Source: Gemmatimonadota bacterium
Lineage (GTDB): Bacteria; Gemmatimonadota; Gemmatimonadetes; Longimicrobiales; Gaopeijiaceae
Direction of reading: 5' to 3'
Length of the DNA: 64,000 nucleotides
Assembly: GCA_021295815.1 (NCBI GenBank)
Contig: JAGWBQ010000005.1
Location: forward strand, 1-64,000
Below are positions 17,868 to 27,553 of this stretch, one piece after another. The translations under genes were made by a program, and so were the position numbers. Numbering within the stretch: the first letter of the stretch is position 1; every line of letters starts with the position of its first letter. Under the pieces are notes generated by a model, which had not been told where the DNA came from, searched no databases, and worked only from the letters and a program-made list of their open reading frames with translations.

Positions 17868-19568
17868 CTACTCTCCCGAAAGCTCCATTGATCTGCCGCG
17901 TGCGTCCGCGAGCGCGCTTTCCGGGTCGGGATAGAAGCGGATGCCCTCCTTCTGAAGGATGCCCATCCGGGCCATCTCCTCGGCCACCTCGGGCTGCACG
18001 CCCCAGAAGTAACAGTGGGTGTCGGAGGCGAGAAGGTTCCTGGTCAGGTCCGCGAGCGCGATGCACGCGGTCGGATCGATATAGTAGACGTGCCTCATGC
18101 CGAAGACGCATCCCGCCAAACGCCTGTCTTTCAGCGACACGAGATCGGACACCGCGTTCACCGTCCCGTAGAAGAGGGCTCCCCGGAAACTGACGACCTC
18201 TACGTTGGGAGGGGGCTCCGACGGAAGCGGGCCGATCGGGACCAGAGGCTGGTAGTCGAGCATCGCCCGGTCTCCGCGCGTCACCTGGACGAAGTCGCGT
18301 ATGCGCCGGACGAGAAGGAGCGCCGAGACCCCGATCCCAAGCGGCAATACCCAGCGTATGTCCCAGAAGAGAGTCGCACCGAGCGTCAGAAGCAGTACGA
18401 ACCGCTCTCCCCAAGATGCCAGCCAGAACCGGCGGATGCGACCCACCTCGATCATCTGGAACGACACGAGCAGCAGCACGGCGGCCAGCGAGGTCAGCGG
18501 AACGTAGGAGAGCGCTCCCGCCAATGTGAGCACGAAAACGGCTACGATCACCGCATGGAAGATGCCGGCGAGCGACGAACGAGCGCCGCTGCCGAGGCAG
18601 ACCGCGGTTCTGGCCACGCAACCTCCAACCGGCAATCCGCCCCAGATGGCGGTCGCGACGTTGCCGGCGCCTAGAGCCAGGAACTCGCGGTCCACGTTGA
18701 CCGGGGTGCCGCGCTGCCTGCAAGCCATCAGAGACGAGAAGATCGACTCGGAGCTGGCGAGGAATGCGATGGCCACGGCGAAGAGCGAAAGGTCGCTCGC
18801 ATGTTCCCAGCTCGGGAGCTCGGGGAAGGGCAGGGAGTTCGGGATGGCGCCGAATACGGTTCCGACGGTGGACACTTGCAGATCTAGAGCCCGGACGAGC
18901 ACCGCCCCGACCAGGAGCGCAAGCGGATAGGCGGTCGCTTTCGGCAGAAAACGCCTGGCGAGGAAGATCGTGGCGAGCGTGGCGAGACCTACCGCGAAGG
19001 TGGTGGCATGGAAGCCGTCGAACCGATCCCACAGGCCTTCCATGATGAAGACGAAGTTGTGGGAGTGGGACGCCTCGCCGGGGCCGTGCTCATGGGCGCT
19101 GGCTCCGAGCCCCAGAAAGGGTACGATCTGGCCGGCGGCGATCACAAGCCCCATGCCGCTCACGAAACCGGTCACCACCGACTGCGGCATCGACTCCACC
19201 AGGAATCCGATGCGCATCGCGGCCACGATCAGCAGCAGCAGCCCGGCGGACAGGGTCGCCGTGAAAAGACCGCCAAGACCGAAGCCTTCGATCACGACAA
19301 CCGAGATCAGTATGCAGGACTCGGTGGGACCACCGATCTGGAATCGCGAAGGGCTGAGAAGCGATATCACCGCGCCCCCGACGATGATGCCGACGAGCCC
19401 GGTCTGCGGCGGGGCTCCTGCCGCGATAGCCACGACCAGCCCGAGGGGGACCGCGATGACCGCGACCGCGAGTCCCGAGGAGAGGTCGGCGCCCAGATCC
19501 TTGCCGGAGTAGCCGCGCGGGACGACGCGACCGTACTCGGAGGCGAGCAAGGACATGAATCTTGGCAT
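17868..19568 (-). CDS. SulP-family anion transporter with C-terminal STAS domain
   Basis: This 566-residue protein has the SulP/SLC26 layout: a short cytosolic N-terminus, about 10-14 membrane segments to about residue 420 (DLSSGLAVAVIAVPLGLVVA at the start and GLLGL-like helices after it), then a cytosolic STAS domain at about 435-555 with VVSFRGALFYGTV and YYIDPTACIALADL. Family substrates include sulfate, bicarbonate and dicarboxylates; the sequence does not decide between them. No carbonic anhydrase or sulfate-assimilation gene is adjacent. It lies 228 bp downstream of groL on the same strand and probably has its own promoter in that gap. Confidence 0.9.
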   Translation of the reverse strand: MPRFMSLLASEYGRVVPRGYSGKDLGADLSSGLAVAVIAVPLGLVVAIAAGAPPQTGLVGIIVGGAVISLLSPSRFQIGGPTESCILISVVVIEGFGLGGLFTATLSAGLLLLIVAAMRIGFLVESMPQSVVTGFVSGMGLVIAAGQIVPFLGLGASAHEHGPGEASHSHNFVFIMEGLWDRFDGFHATTFAVGLATLATIFLARRFLPKATAYPLALLVGAVLVRALDLQVSTVGTVFGAIPNSLPFPELPSWEHASDLSLFAVAIAFLASSESIFSSLMACRQRGTPVNVDREFLALGAGNVATAIWGGLPVGGCVARTAVCLGSGARSSLAGIFHAVIVAVFVLTLAGALSYVPLTSLAAVLLLVSFQMIEVGRIRRFWLASWGERFVLLLTLGATLFWDIRWVLPLGIGVSALLLVRRIRDFVQVTRGDRAMLDYQPLVPIGPLPSEPPPNVEVVSFRGALFYGTVNAVSDLVSLKDRRLAGCVFGMRHVYYIDPTACIALADLTRNLLASDTHCYFWGVQPEVAEEMARMGILQKEGIRFYPDPESALADARGRSMELSGE

Positions 19569-19672
19569 GGGGCCGAACCTACCCGGTCGGATCGACGCTT
19601 GTTCCTGACTCGCCGACGGCGCTCAAGACCGCGGCCTTCCGCCGAAGATCGGCTTCTCTACCGGTTAAGCGA

Positions 19673-19705
19673 GGGGCCGACCACCCCTGCAGGATGATCG
19701 GCCCC
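19673..19705 (-). terminator. Hairpin between groL and the SulP gene
   Basis: The perfect 8-bp stem GGGGCCGA (19673-19680) / TCGGCCCC (19698-19705) has a 17-nt loop and lies downstream of groL on the minus strand. A second imperfect stem (CCGTTCC with GGAACGG, near 19745-19785) is closer to the groL stop. Neither is followed by a T-run. The remainder of 19569-19796 shows no gene and must hold the SulP promoter. Confidence 0.35.
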
Positions 19706-19796
19706 GGGCCGCCGCACGACTCGAAAATCCTACGCGGCCCGCCCCGTTCCGAGGCTCGCGCGGCTCGGCCGGGAACGGCCGTCCGCTTGTGGGCCC

Positions 19797-21434
19797 CTAG
19801 TACATCCCGCCCATGTCGCCGGCCCCCGGAGGACCGCCCGCAGAAGCCTTCTCCTCCTCGGGAATCTCCACGACCACCGCTTCGGTGGTGAGAAGCAGGC
19901 CGGCGATGGACGAGGCGTTTTGAAGCGCCGTGCGCACGACCTTGGTCGGGTCGATCACGCCGGCGGAGGTCAGGTTCTCGTACTCGCCGGTGAGGGCGTT
20001 GTAGCCGTAGGCTCCCTCGCCGCCGCGAATCCGGTCCACCACGATGCTCCCGTCGACGCCGGCGTTCTCGGCGATCTGCCTGACGGGATGCTCGAGCGCC
20101 CGAGAGAGGATGTTGACCCCGACCACCTCGTCCTCACTTTCGGGAGTGACGGAATCGAGCACGGACTGCACCCGGAGCAGCGCGACGCCGCCGCCGGGAA
20201 CGATGCCCTCTTCGACGGCGGCACGGGTCGCGTGGAGCGCGTCCTCGACCAAAGCCTTCTTCTCCTTCATCTCGGTCTCGGTGGCCGCACCCACGTTGAT
20301 CACCGCGACGCCGCCGGCGAGCTTCGCCAGACGTTCCTGAAGCTTCTCGCGGTCGTAGTCGGAGGTGGACTTGTCGATGGCGACGCGGATCTCGTCGATG
20401 CGACCCTTGATCCTGTCGCCGTCACCGCCACCGTCGATGATGGTGGTGTCGTCCTTGTCGATCACCACCCTCTTGGCGTGGCCCAGATCGGAGGCCACGG
20501 CGTTTTCGAGCTTGAAGCCGACCTCCTCGGAGATCACCTGACCGCCGGTCAGGATCGCGATGTCCTGGAGCATGGCCTTGCGCCGGTCGCCGAATCCGGG
20601 GGCCTTGACCGCCGCGACCTTCAACGTGCCGCGCAGCTTGTTCACGACGAGGGTCGCCAGCGCCTCGCCCTCGACGTCCTCCGCGACGATGAGCAGCGGA
20701 CGCCCGGACTGCGCCACCTTCTCGAGGATGGGCAGCAGGTCCTTCATCGCACTGATCTTCTTGTCGTGGATGAGGATCATGGGCTCGTCGAGCACCGACT
20801 CCATCCGCTCCGGATCGGTGACGAAGTAGGGGGAGAGGTAGCCTCGGTCGAACTGCATGCCCTCGACGGTGTCGAGAGTGGTGTCGAGGCCGCGCGCCTC
20901 CTCCACTGTGATCACGCCGTCCTTGCCCACCTTCTCCATGGCGTCGGAGATGAGCTCGCCGATCTCGGCGTTGTTGTTGGCGGAGATGGCGCCTACCTGC
21001 GCGATCTCCCGCCTGCCCTTGGTCTCGACCGAGAGGCCCTGGAGCTCGGCCACCGCCCGCTCCACCGCCCTGTCGATGCCGCGCCGGATCCCCATGGGGT
21101 TGGTGCCGGCGGTGACGTTCTTGAGGCCCTCGCCGAATATGGCCTGCGCGAGGACGGTCGCGGTGGTGGTGCCGTCGCCGGCCACGTCCGAGGTCTTGGT
21201 GGCGACCTCCTTCACCATCTGGGCTCCCATGTTCTCGACGGGGTGCTCGAGCTCGACCTCCTTGGCCACGGACACGCCGTCCTTGGTGACGGTCGGGGAG
21301 CCGAACTTGCGATCCAGAACGACGTTACGACCCTTGGGGCCGAGCGTCACGCGGACCGCCTTCGCGAGCTTGTCGACGCCGGTCTTCAGGCGTGACCGCG
21401 CCTCGACATCAAACACCAGCTCTTTGGCTGCCAT
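19797..21434 (-). CDS. groL: Chaperonin GroEL, 60 kDa subunit
   Basis: This 545-residue protein is GroEL by its N-terminus ([31 protein letters not shown]), the ATP-binding [26 protein letters not shown], and [17 protein letters not shown]. It forms the double-ring chaperonin that folds cytosolic proteins with GroES and ATP. The C-terminal tail is short, ending GAGDMGGMY, rather than the long GGM repeat of E. coli. It follows groS by 28 bp and is transcribed from the CIRCE-associated promoter upstream of groS. It is the only GroEL copy in this window. Confidence 0.97.
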   Translation of the reverse strand: MAAKELVFDVEARSRLKTGVDKLAKAVRVTLGPKGRNVVLDRKFGSPTVTKDGVSVAKEVELEHPVENMGAQMVKEVATKTSDVAGDGTTTATVLAQAIFGEGLKNVTAGTNPMGIRRGIDRAVERAVAELQGLSVETKGRREIAQVGAISANNNAEIGELISDAMEKVGKDGVITVEEARGLDTTLDTVEGMQFDRGYLSPYFVTDPERMESVLDEPMILIHDKKISAMKDLLPILEKVAQSGRPLLIVAEDVEGEALATLVVNKLRGTLKVAAVKAPGFGDRRKAMLQDIAILTGGQVISEEVGFKLENAVASDLGHAKRVVIDKDDTTIIDGGGDGDRIKGRIDEIRVAIDKSTSDYDREKLQERLAKLAGGVAVINVGAATETEMKEKKALVEDALHATRAAVEEGIVPGGGVALLRVQSVLDSVTPESEDEVVGVNILSRALEHPVRQIAENAGVDGSIVVDRIRGGEGAYGYNALTGEYENLTSAGVIDPTKVVRTALQNASSIAGLLLTTEAVVVEIPEEEKASAGGPPGAGDMGGMY

Positions 21435-21462
21435 GCTTGTTTCTCCTTGTTTCTGTTGGGGG

Positions 21463-21753
21463 CTACGAGACGATGGCGAGGATGTCCGACTCGCGAAGAA
21501 TCAGATAGTCCTGGCCGTCGAGGGTGACTTCGGTGCCGCTGTACTTGCCGTACAGGACGCGATCGCCTTCGGACACGTCCATGTCGAGGCGGGTACCGTC
21601 GTCGGAGAGTCGGCCGGGGCCGACCGCGGTGACTTCGCCCTGCGAGGGCTTCTCCTTGGCGGTGTCGGGGATGTAGAGGCCTCCCCGCATCTGCTCGGCC
21701 TCGTCGAGCGGCTTCACGACCACTCGGTCGGCCAAGGGCCTGACGTTGCTCAT
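21463..21753 (-). CDS. groS: Co-chaperonin GroES
   Basis: This 96-residue protein starts [20 protein letters not shown], with the mobile loop around [20 protein letters not shown], the VGPG turn, and a C-terminal [12 protein letters not shown] strand. These are the usual GroES features. It forms the heptameric lid of the GroEL chamber. The ATG at 21753 was chosen because it gives the normal GroES length and a GGGAGGAACGC ribosome-binding site precedes it; the frame remains open much further upstream without similarity. First gene of the groS-groL operon under CIRCE control. Confidence 0.96.
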   Translation of the reverse strand: MSNVRPLADRVVVKPLDEAEQMRGGLYIPDTAKEKPSQGEVTAVGPGRLSDDGTRLDMDVSEGDRVLYGKYSGTEVTLDGQDYLILRESDILAIVS

Positions 21754-21824
21754 GCGCGTTCCTCCCGTTATGGGACAGTTGTTGGTGGGTGCGTACGCCG
21801 CGAGCGAGCGTGCGTCGCGGGTTG

Positions 21825-21851
21825 TTGGCACTCGCAGGCATCGAGTGCTAA
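21825..21851 (-). promoter_or_regulatory. CIRCE operator (HrcA binding site)
   Basis: Inverted repeat TTGGCACTC - N9 - GAGTGCTAA at 21825-21833 and 21843-21851. The consensus is TTAGCACTC-N9-GAGTGCTAA, so there is one difference in one arm. It lies just downstream of the -10 box, covering the predicted transcription start, about 70-100 bp before groS. HrcA repression with release on heat shock is expected; hrcA itself is not in the window. Confidence 0.95.
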
Positions 21852-21859
21852 CAGGGGGA

Positions 21860-21888
21860 AGATAACCAAGAACTCGAGGACGGGTCAA
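21860..21888 (-). promoter_or_regulatory. groSL sigma70-type promoter
   Basis: On the minus strand TTGACC (21888-21883) and TTATCT (21865-21860) are separated by 17 bp, a near-consensus vegetative promoter. The start of transcription would fall at about 21853, at the edge of the CIRCE element, which fits repression of a housekeeping promoter by HrcA. Confidence 0.75.
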
Positions 21889-21932
21889 GTCCCCACCGGC
21901 CGTCGCGGATGACGACGACCGGCGTCGAGAGG

Positions 21933-22715
21933 TCAACCGGTCAGCATCCCCCCCGCCGCCGCCAGGCCGTGGAGAGTGAGGTCGGGTTCGACCTGATCGA
22001 CGCAGGTCAGGCTCGGGGCCACCACTCCCGCGAGACCGCCGGTGGCCACCACGAACGGATCCCGCCGCCACTCGTCCTTGATCTGTCGCACGATCGTCTC
22101 CACCCCGGCGATCGCCGTCCAGAAGACGCCGCTCCGCATGCACTCCTCGGTGCGGGTCCCAATGATCTTCTTCGGCAGGCTCATCTCGATCACCGGCAGC
22201 TTGGCGGTCCTTTCGGCCAGCCACTCGAGTCCGGCGTTGAGGCCGGGTGCGATCACTCCGCCCACGAAGGTGCCGTCGCCCTCGATGCAGTCGAAGGTGG
22301 TCGCCGTCCCCAGGTCCACCACGATAGTGTCCTTGCGGTAGAGGACCTTGGCCGCCACGGTGTTCGCGACCCGGTCGGCTCCAACGGAGAGAGGCTCGTC
22401 CACCGCCAGCCTGATGGGCAGGGCGGATGCGGGACCGACCGCCAGCACCTCGCCCGCCACGAGCGACCTCAGAGTGTGCATCCAGACCTGATTCGCGGAC
22501 GGCACCACGGAGCCGACGACTCCGAGCTCGACCCGACCTCTTCCCACGCCGGCGCGGTCCAGGAAGGTGCCCACCAGCGCGGTCATCTCGTCGGCCGTCC
22601 TGCGGACAGAGGAGCTCACCCTCCAAGAAGCGGCGATCTTCCCCGGGCCGGTGGCCCATCCCACCACGGTCTCGGTATTGCCGACGTCGACAACCAGGCT
22701 CTCACGGAATTTCAT
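21933..22715 (-). CDS. coaX: Type III pantothenate kinase CoaX
   Basis: This 260-residue ASKHA-fold kinase catalyses the first step of coenzyme A synthesis from pantothenate, without CoA feedback inhibition. Motifs are [14 protein letters not shown] at the N-terminus (phosphate loop), [13 protein letters not shown] (about residues 103-115) and [14 protein letters not shown] (about 125-138), followed by [15 protein letters not shown]. The ATG at 22715 overlaps the birA stop in an ATGA, so it is translated as part of the apt-birA-coaX run. Length is typical. Confidence 0.94.
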   Translation of the reverse strand: MKFRESLVVDVGNTETVVGWATGPGKIAASWRVSSSVRRTADEMTALVGTFLDRAGVGRGRVELGVVGSVVPSANQVWMHTLRSLVAGEVLAVGPASALPIRLAVDEPLSVGADRVANTVAAKVLYRKDTIVVDLGTATTFDCIEGDGTFVGGVIAPGLNAGLEWLAERTAKLPVIEMSLPKKIIGTRTEECMRSGVFWTAIAGVETIVRQIKDEWRRDPFVVATGGLAGVVAPSLTCVDQVEPDLTLHGLAAAGGMLTG

Positions 22716-23566
22716 CGGTCGCCTCCCGACACTGCGTGCACGCTTCCGCCCGCCACCAGTCTTCGCTGGCCGTCGGCCAGTTCGACTTCCAGCGAGCCTT
22801 GCTTGGAGATGCCCACGGCCCAACAGCCGCCCAGCGCCTCCGTCTCGACCTCGCAACCCCTTAAGATATCGATTCCCGCGATCTCGCGGTGGAGAGCCTC
22901 GGGCAGTTCGGTGCCCGCGAAGCCGACCAGCGTGCGCAGTTCGGAGACCAGAGCCTCCACCACGACCGGTTCGTCCACCCGTACCCGCCCCATTCCGCCC
23001 CGCACCTCCTCCACGGTGGTCGCCGTCGTCTCGATCTCGCTGGGGAAACCTGCGGTCGGTCTGCGTAAATTGATGCCGACACCTACCGCGACTAGTGCGG
23101 GGTCGAAGGCTCCGGGGACGACTTCGCACAGGATGCCGCCGACCTTGCGCCCGCCGAGGAAGAGGTCGTTCGGCCACTTGAGTCCCACCGAACCCACGCC
23201 TTCCGCGACCGCCTCGATGGCGCGGGCCGCCGCAATCCCGGCGAGGAGCGGCAGCGTGGTGGCCCCGACGACGGTCTCCACGAGCGCCGAGAAGCTTATG
23301 CCCGCCCCGGGAGGAGAGTGCCAGCGCCGGCCTCTCCGTCCTCTGCCGGCGGTCTGCTCGTCGGCAATGACCACGCTTCCCGGAGGCGCACCCCGACCTG
23401 CGAGAGCGAGCAGACGCGAGTTGGTCGAGCCGATGCTGGCGTAGGTCTCCAGATAGGGGAGCCCCCAGGTTCGCCGCCACTTCTCGCGGGCGACGCCGTG
23501 CCAGCTTTCGAGGCGGACGGCTCCGACGCCGCCTTGGCCCGAATTGAGACTCTCGCCTCGTTCCAA
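22712..23566 (-). CDS. birA: Biotin--[acetyl-CoA-carboxylase] ligase, BirA catalytic type without repressor domain
   Basis: This protein of about 284 residues has the biotin protein ligase signatures: IGSTNSRLLAL, GRGRRGRRWHSPPGAGISFS, LKWPNDLFLGGRKVGGIL and VGVGINLRRP, plus a small C-terminal SH3-like domain (GSLEVELADGQRRLVAGG). It activates biotin as biotinyl-AMP and attaches it to carboxylase carrier proteins. No N-terminal winged-helix repressor domain precedes the catalytic domain. No ATG or GTG lies between the apt stop and the catalytic core; the TTG at 23566, two bases after the apt stop, is the most sensible start, so the exact N-terminus is uncertain. Confidence 0.9.
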   Translation of the reverse strand: MERGESLNSGQGGVGAVRLESWHGVAREKWRRTWGLPYLETYASIGSTNSRLLALAGRGAPPGSVVIADEQTAGRGRRGRRWHSPPGAGISFSALVETVVGATTLPLLAGIAAARAIEAVAEGVGSVGLKWPNDLFLGGRKVGGILCEVVPGAFDPALVAVGVGINLRRPTAGFPSEIETTATTVEEVRGGMGRVRVDEPVVVEALVSELRTLVGFAGTELPEALHREIAGIDILRGCEVETEALGGCWAVGISKQGSLEVELADGQRRLVAGGSVHAVSGGDR

Positions 23567-23568
23567 CG

Positions 23569-24102
23569 TCAGAACTCGGTCAGGGCGGCGATCTCGACTC
23601 CGAGCCCGATGAGCCTTTCCGCACCCTCGAGGAAAGGCAGGTTCACGACGAACGAAGCGGCCTTCACCGACGCCCCCACCATGGCGATCAGTTCGATCGC
23701 GGCCTCCGCCGTTCCCCCGGTCGCCAGCACGTCGTCGATCAGCAGCACGCCGGATCCCGGAGCGACCACGTCCCTGCTGACCTCCAGCGCGTCGGTACCG
23801 TACTCCAGCTCGTAGCTCACCCGCTCGACAGGCGGCGGCAGCCGTCCCCGCTTGCGCAAAGGCACAAAGCCCACACCCAGTCGGACCGCGACCGGCGCGG
23901 CGAAGACGAATCCGCGCGCCTCGATGCCGGCCACGAAGTCGGGAGGACGGTTCCGCCACGGCGCGACGAGCTCTCCGACGACGCTTCGGAAGGCGTCGCC
24001 CTCCGCCATAAGGGGCGCCAGGTCCCGAAAGGCGACCCCCGGGGTCGGGAAGTCGGGTACGACCGGGATGAGGGATTTCCAATCCGGGCGGAACTGGCTC
24101 AT
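23569..24102 (-). CDS. apt: Adenine phosphoribosyltransferase
   Basis: This 177-residue enzyme makes AMP from adenine and PRPP in purine salvage. It has the N-terminal PDFPTPGVAFRDLAPLM segment typical of Apt, AGIEARGFVFAAPVA, and the PRPP-binding loop VLLIDDVLATGGTAEAAIEL (about residues 120-139). Length is normal. It is the first gene of apt-birA-coaX on the minus strand, diverging from the TonB-dependent receptor gene. The birA start lies two bases beyond its stop. Confidence 0.94.
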   Translation of the reverse strand: MSQFRPDWKSLIPVVPDFPTPGVAFRDLAPLMAEGDAFRSVVGELVAPWRNRPPDFVAGIEARGFVFAAPVAVRLGVGFVPLRKRGRLPPPVERVSYELEYGTDALEVSRDVVAPGSGVLLIDDVLATGGTAEAAIELIAMVGASVKAASFVVNLPFLEGAERLIGLGVEIAALTEF

Positions 24103-24298
24103 TGCGGGCTGTGGGCTGGGCGTTGGGACAGGCTGTCAACTCCGGGTCGACCAAACTTACACGGTCGGCCCGTCATGCGGGGTCGGCTTGCCGAACTCCC
24201 AGAGAACGTGTTGTTTATCAAAGTGCCTGCCGGCCAAGTCGCTTCGCCATGAAGCACCGGGACCGACCATTCCGGTAACGACTACGGAGACCAAACCC
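24103..24298. promoter_or_regulatory. Divergent intergenic region apt / TonB-dependent receptor
   Basis: This 196-bp gap should hold promoters in both directions. An AT-richer island (TTGTTTATCAAAG, 24211-24223) stands out in the high-GC background and could be part of the receptor promoter, but no well-spaced -35/-10 pair is convincing. GGAG at 24287-24290 may be the ribosome-binding site for the ATG at 24299. Confidence 0.3.
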
Positions 24299-27200
24299 AT
24301 GATCCGCTTCCATCCGGCGAAGACCCCGGTCCTTGCAGTTCTCGCCGCTGGGGCGGTCCTGTCGGCGCCGACCCTGGCGGCCCAGACCGGCGCGATCGAC
24401 GGCAGAGTCGTTCACCAGGCGAGCGGCAGATCGCTCGAGGCCGTCCAGATCGAGATCGCCGCTCTTGGCATCGGCAGGATTTCCAACACTCAGGGGCGCT
24501 TCTCATTCCAGTCGGTCCCCGTCGGCGTCCATGAGCTGCGGGCGAGGCTGATCGGCTACGAAGAGGTCGCCGTCGAGGTCGAGGTACGAGCCGGGGTCGC
24601 CACCGACGTCAGCCTGAATCTGAGCCTGAACGTGATCAACCTGGACGGCTTCACGGTCACGGGCACCGCGTTCGAGGAGCCGCCCATCACCCTGCCGACC
24701 GCGGTCGCGGTCTCGACCCGCGAGGTGCTGATCGAACAGGGCTCCCCGCGGATCACCGACTTCCTCAAGCGCCTGCCGGTGAGCCACGGGGTCGTCGGCG
24801 AGCTGAACAGTTGGTACAACTCCACCGGCAGCCTGGTCTCGGAATCCGCCGCGAACATCAATCTCCGGGGACTCGGAGCCTCCCGGACCCTGGTGCTCGT
24901 CAACGGTCGCAGACAGAGCTACCTTCCCTCCCGCCTCATCGGCGGGCGCTGGGTCGACGTGAACACCTTGCCGTCGATAGCGATCGAGCGGATCGAGGTG
25001 CTCAAGGAAGGCGCTTCGGCGGTCTACGGGTCCGATGCCGTCGCGGGCGTGGCCAACTTCGTGACCCGGGGCGACCTCAGCGGCATGGAGCTCTCCGCCT
25101 CGTACGATCGGTATGGGGGCGGCGGCGACACGGATCTGGGGGTGATCGTCGGCGGCAGGCTGGGCGACGACCTTCATGGCGTTCTCTCCGCCGAGTGGGC
25201 GCATCGGCTCGAGCTCGGCGCCCCCGAACGCTCGTGGACCTTGCGCGACTTCATCACCGGCGGAGGAGGCTGGTCGGGCACCGGCAATCCCGGAGTCTTC
25301 CTCAGACCCACCCTCGCCGGAACCGAGAAGGTCGACGAGTTCGTGGCCGCCCTTCTGGACTCTCACTGGGGAACCGACCCGAGCTGGCACCACGATCCGT
25401 CCTGCGCGGAATTCGGCGGATACGTGGAGAGCTGGACCTGCCGCTTCCGGTACGCTCCGTGGGACAACATCATCGACGATACCGACTTCTATCGCGCCTT
25501 GGGAGAGCTGAGCGGTTCGCTGGACGAAAACACCGATTTCCGCCTGGAGGGACTCTTCGCGCGCGCGGAAATACCGAATTGGCTGACGACGCCCTCCTTT
25601 CCACCGGTCTCGCCGTACGACGGCACCCAGCTGGTCACGCCGGAACATCCCGGACGCCGGGCCTTCTGCGCCGATCAGGCCGGATCGATAGGTCTCGGCG
25701 GCCCCGGATGTCTGGAGGACGACTGGTACTTCTTCGGGCGTCTGGTCGGGAACGCGGGCCCCGGCAGGCGGCTGCCCAGGTCCAACGACACCTACCGGTT
25801 GGCGGCCGAGCTGGAACGCGAGATCGAGCTCTTCGGGAACGACGCGCACCTGGATCTGGCGTTCTCCTACTCGGGCGCCAGGGGCAACGTGAACCAGCCG
25901 GCGGAGTACCATTACCGGAAATTCCTGGCCTACCGAGGCTTCGGCGGACCGAACTGCGGAGTCGGTGTGGTCGCCGATCCGACCTCGCCTTCGGGAATGC
26001 GACTCGGGCCGCTGAACGGAGCCCAGCCCGGCCAAGGCGACTGCATGTACTACAATCCGTTCAGCAACGCGATCGACTACTCGGCTCAGCCGGGATCGCA
26101 GTTCGAAGATTCGCCCAACCCGTTCTTCAGGCCAGAACTGGCCAACGCCTCCGAGCTCATCGACTGGATCAACGAGGAGGTCGATCTGGTGAGCGACGCG
26201 CAGCTTGTCGTCGCCGACGCCTCCGTGCACGGGTCGGTCATGGACGGCGCCCTCAACTACGCGCTCGGATACCAGTTCCGACGTTTCGGGGTGAACTCCG
26301 TACCGAACGCTCCAGGCGACGTGACCCGGAATCCGTGCCCGGTACCGGGAGACCGGTCCTGCCGGTACCGAACCGGACCTTTCACCTTCATCACCGGTTT
26401 CACGCCCTACGACGACGTGCAGACCGTGCACCGGCTCTTCGGGGAAATCCCCTTCCGGTTCGGCTCGCGGATAGAGGCCCAGATCGCCGCCAACTACGAG
26501 TACCATTCCCTGGCCAGCAGCTTCGATCCCAAGATCGCCGCCAGAGTGCGCGTGGCCGCTTCGGACTCTTACGTCCTCTCGCTGCGGGGCTCGCTCCAGA
26601 CCACCTTCCGCACACCTTCGGTGGACGATCTGAACGAAGACGTGGTCGTTTCGCTCCAGTACGTGCCGGAGTCCGACACCTACAAGGCGATAGACAGCTA
26701 CGGAAGCGCCGCCCTGATGCCGGAACGGGCCTTCACCTACAACGCCGGCGCCATCTTGCTTCTGAACCGGGCCAGGTTCACGGTCGACTACTGGTCCTAC
26801 GACTTCAACGACGTCATCAACTCCATGCCGTTCACGAGCATCACGGCCCTCTACGCGGAGGGAGGCGCTTCGCGGGACGCGGTGAAGGAGCTGGTCACCT
26901 GCCCGGGCGGGCGGACCGACGGAAGTTGCGACGTGACCCAGGTCGAGCGGATCGAGGTGCGGCTCGTCAACTGGCCCGGAATGGAGACCTCGGGGATCGA
27001 TCTCCACGGCGAATCCCGCTTTCCGCTGGGAGGCGGCGAATTCCACATCGGCGTGACCGGAACCTACACCGTCAAGTACGACGTTGCAGGCCTGGAGTAC
27101 AATGGATTCGAGGTCCAGTCGGCGATCGAAGGCGCGGGTGCGCTCAACTTCGGTCACCCTCTCGCCTGGCCTCTTCCCCGGATCAAGGGACGCTTCAATC

Positions 27201-27499
27201 TGGGCTACGAATGGGGCGAGACCGCGATCGGCGCGTACGTCAACAGCATCGGCTCCTATGTGGATCGGCGTTACGAGGGCGCCCCGGCTCCCTTCGACCG
27301 GTTCCGCGACATCGACAGCTTCACAACGCTCGATCTCAACCTGAGTCGTGAACTGGGCGGGATCCGAGCCGTGCTCACCGGCGTGAACCTCCTCGACACG
27401 CGGGCGCCGGCCGTCAACTGGGAGACGGGATACGACGGCTTCACTCACGATCCCAAGGGAAGACGAATCAAGTTGGCGCTGGCCTGGAGCGGCGGATAA
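24299..27499 (+). CDS. TonB-dependent outer-membrane receptor with N-terminal carboxypeptidase-regulatory-like domain
   Basis: This 1066-residue protein begins with a signal peptide (cleavage after LAA, before QTGAIDG). Then come a CarboxypepD_reg-like domain (about residues 27-110), a plug domain (about 125-260: SAANINLRGLGASRTLVLVNGRR, here cut to ANINLRGLGASRTLVLV; IERIEVLKEGASAVYGSDAV) and a TonB-dependent barrel ending in LKLALAWSGG-like residues (RRIKLALAWSGG). It belongs to the class of large receptors without a SusD partner. The ligand is unknown. It heads a co-directional run with DUF1592, DUF1552, ankyrin and sortilin-like genes, 54 bp apart from the next. The long upstream open frame (from 23852) overlaps apt and was not used. 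Confidence 0.92.
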   Translation: MIRFHPAKTPVLAVLAAGAVLSAPTLAAQTGAIDGRVVHQASGRSLEAVQIEIAALGIGRISNTQGRFSFQSVPVGVHELRARLIGYEEVAVEVEVRAGVATDVSLNLSLNVINLDGFTVTGTAFEEPPITLPTAVAVSTREVLIEQGSPRITDFLKRLPVSHGVVGELNSWYNSTGSLVSESAANINLRGLGASRTLVLVNGRRQSYLPSRLIGGRWVDVNTLPSIAIERIEVLKEGASAVYGSDAVAGVANFVTRGDLSGMELSASYDRYGGGGDTDLGVIVGGRLGDDLHGVLSAEWAHRLELGAPERSWTLRDFITGGGGWSGTGNPGVFLRPTLAGTEKVDEFVAALLDSHWGTDPSWHHDPSCAEFGGYVESWTCRFRYAPWDNIIDDTDFYRALGELSGSLDENTDFRLEGLFARAEIPNWLTTPSFPPVSPYDGTQLVTPEHPGRRAFCADQAGSIGLGGPGCLEDDWYFFGRLVGNAGPGRRLPRSNDTYRLAAELEREIELFGNDAHLDLAFSYSGARGNVNQPAEYHYRKFLAYRGFGGPNCGVGVVADPTSPSGMRLGPLNGAQPGQGDCMYYNPFSNAIDYSAQPGSQFEDSPNPFFRPELANASELIDWINEEVDLVSDAQLVVADASVHGSVMDGALNYALGYQFRRFGVNSVPNAPGDVTRNPCPVPGDRSCRYRTGPFTFITGFTPYDDVQTVHRLFGEIPFRFGSRIEAQIAANYEYHSLASSFDPKIAARVRVAASDSYVLSLRGSLQTTFRTPSVDDLNEDVVVSLQYVPESDTYKAIDSYGSAALMPERAFTYNAGAILLLNRARFTVDYWSYDFNDVINSMPFTSITALYAEGGASRDAVKELVTCPGGRTDGSCDVTQVERIEVRLVNWPGMETSGIDLHGESRFPLGGGEFHIGVTGTYTVKYDVAGLEYNGFEVQSAIEGAGALNFGHPLAWPLPRIKGRFNLGYEWGETAIGAYVNSIGSYVDRRYEGAPAPFDRFRDIDSFTTLDLNLSRELGGIRAVLTGVNLLDTRAPAVNWETGYDGFTHDPKGRRIKLALAWSGG

Positions 27500-27553
27500 G
27501 ACCCCGGCGGGCTCGGCTTGCCCTGATGGCCCGCTGAGCCTATCTTCAAGGGC

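Noticed and set aside
19569-19796. Possible tRNA or small RNA in the groL-SulP gap
   Set aside because: No cloverleaf or TPsiC-like box was found; only two GC-rich hairpins are present.
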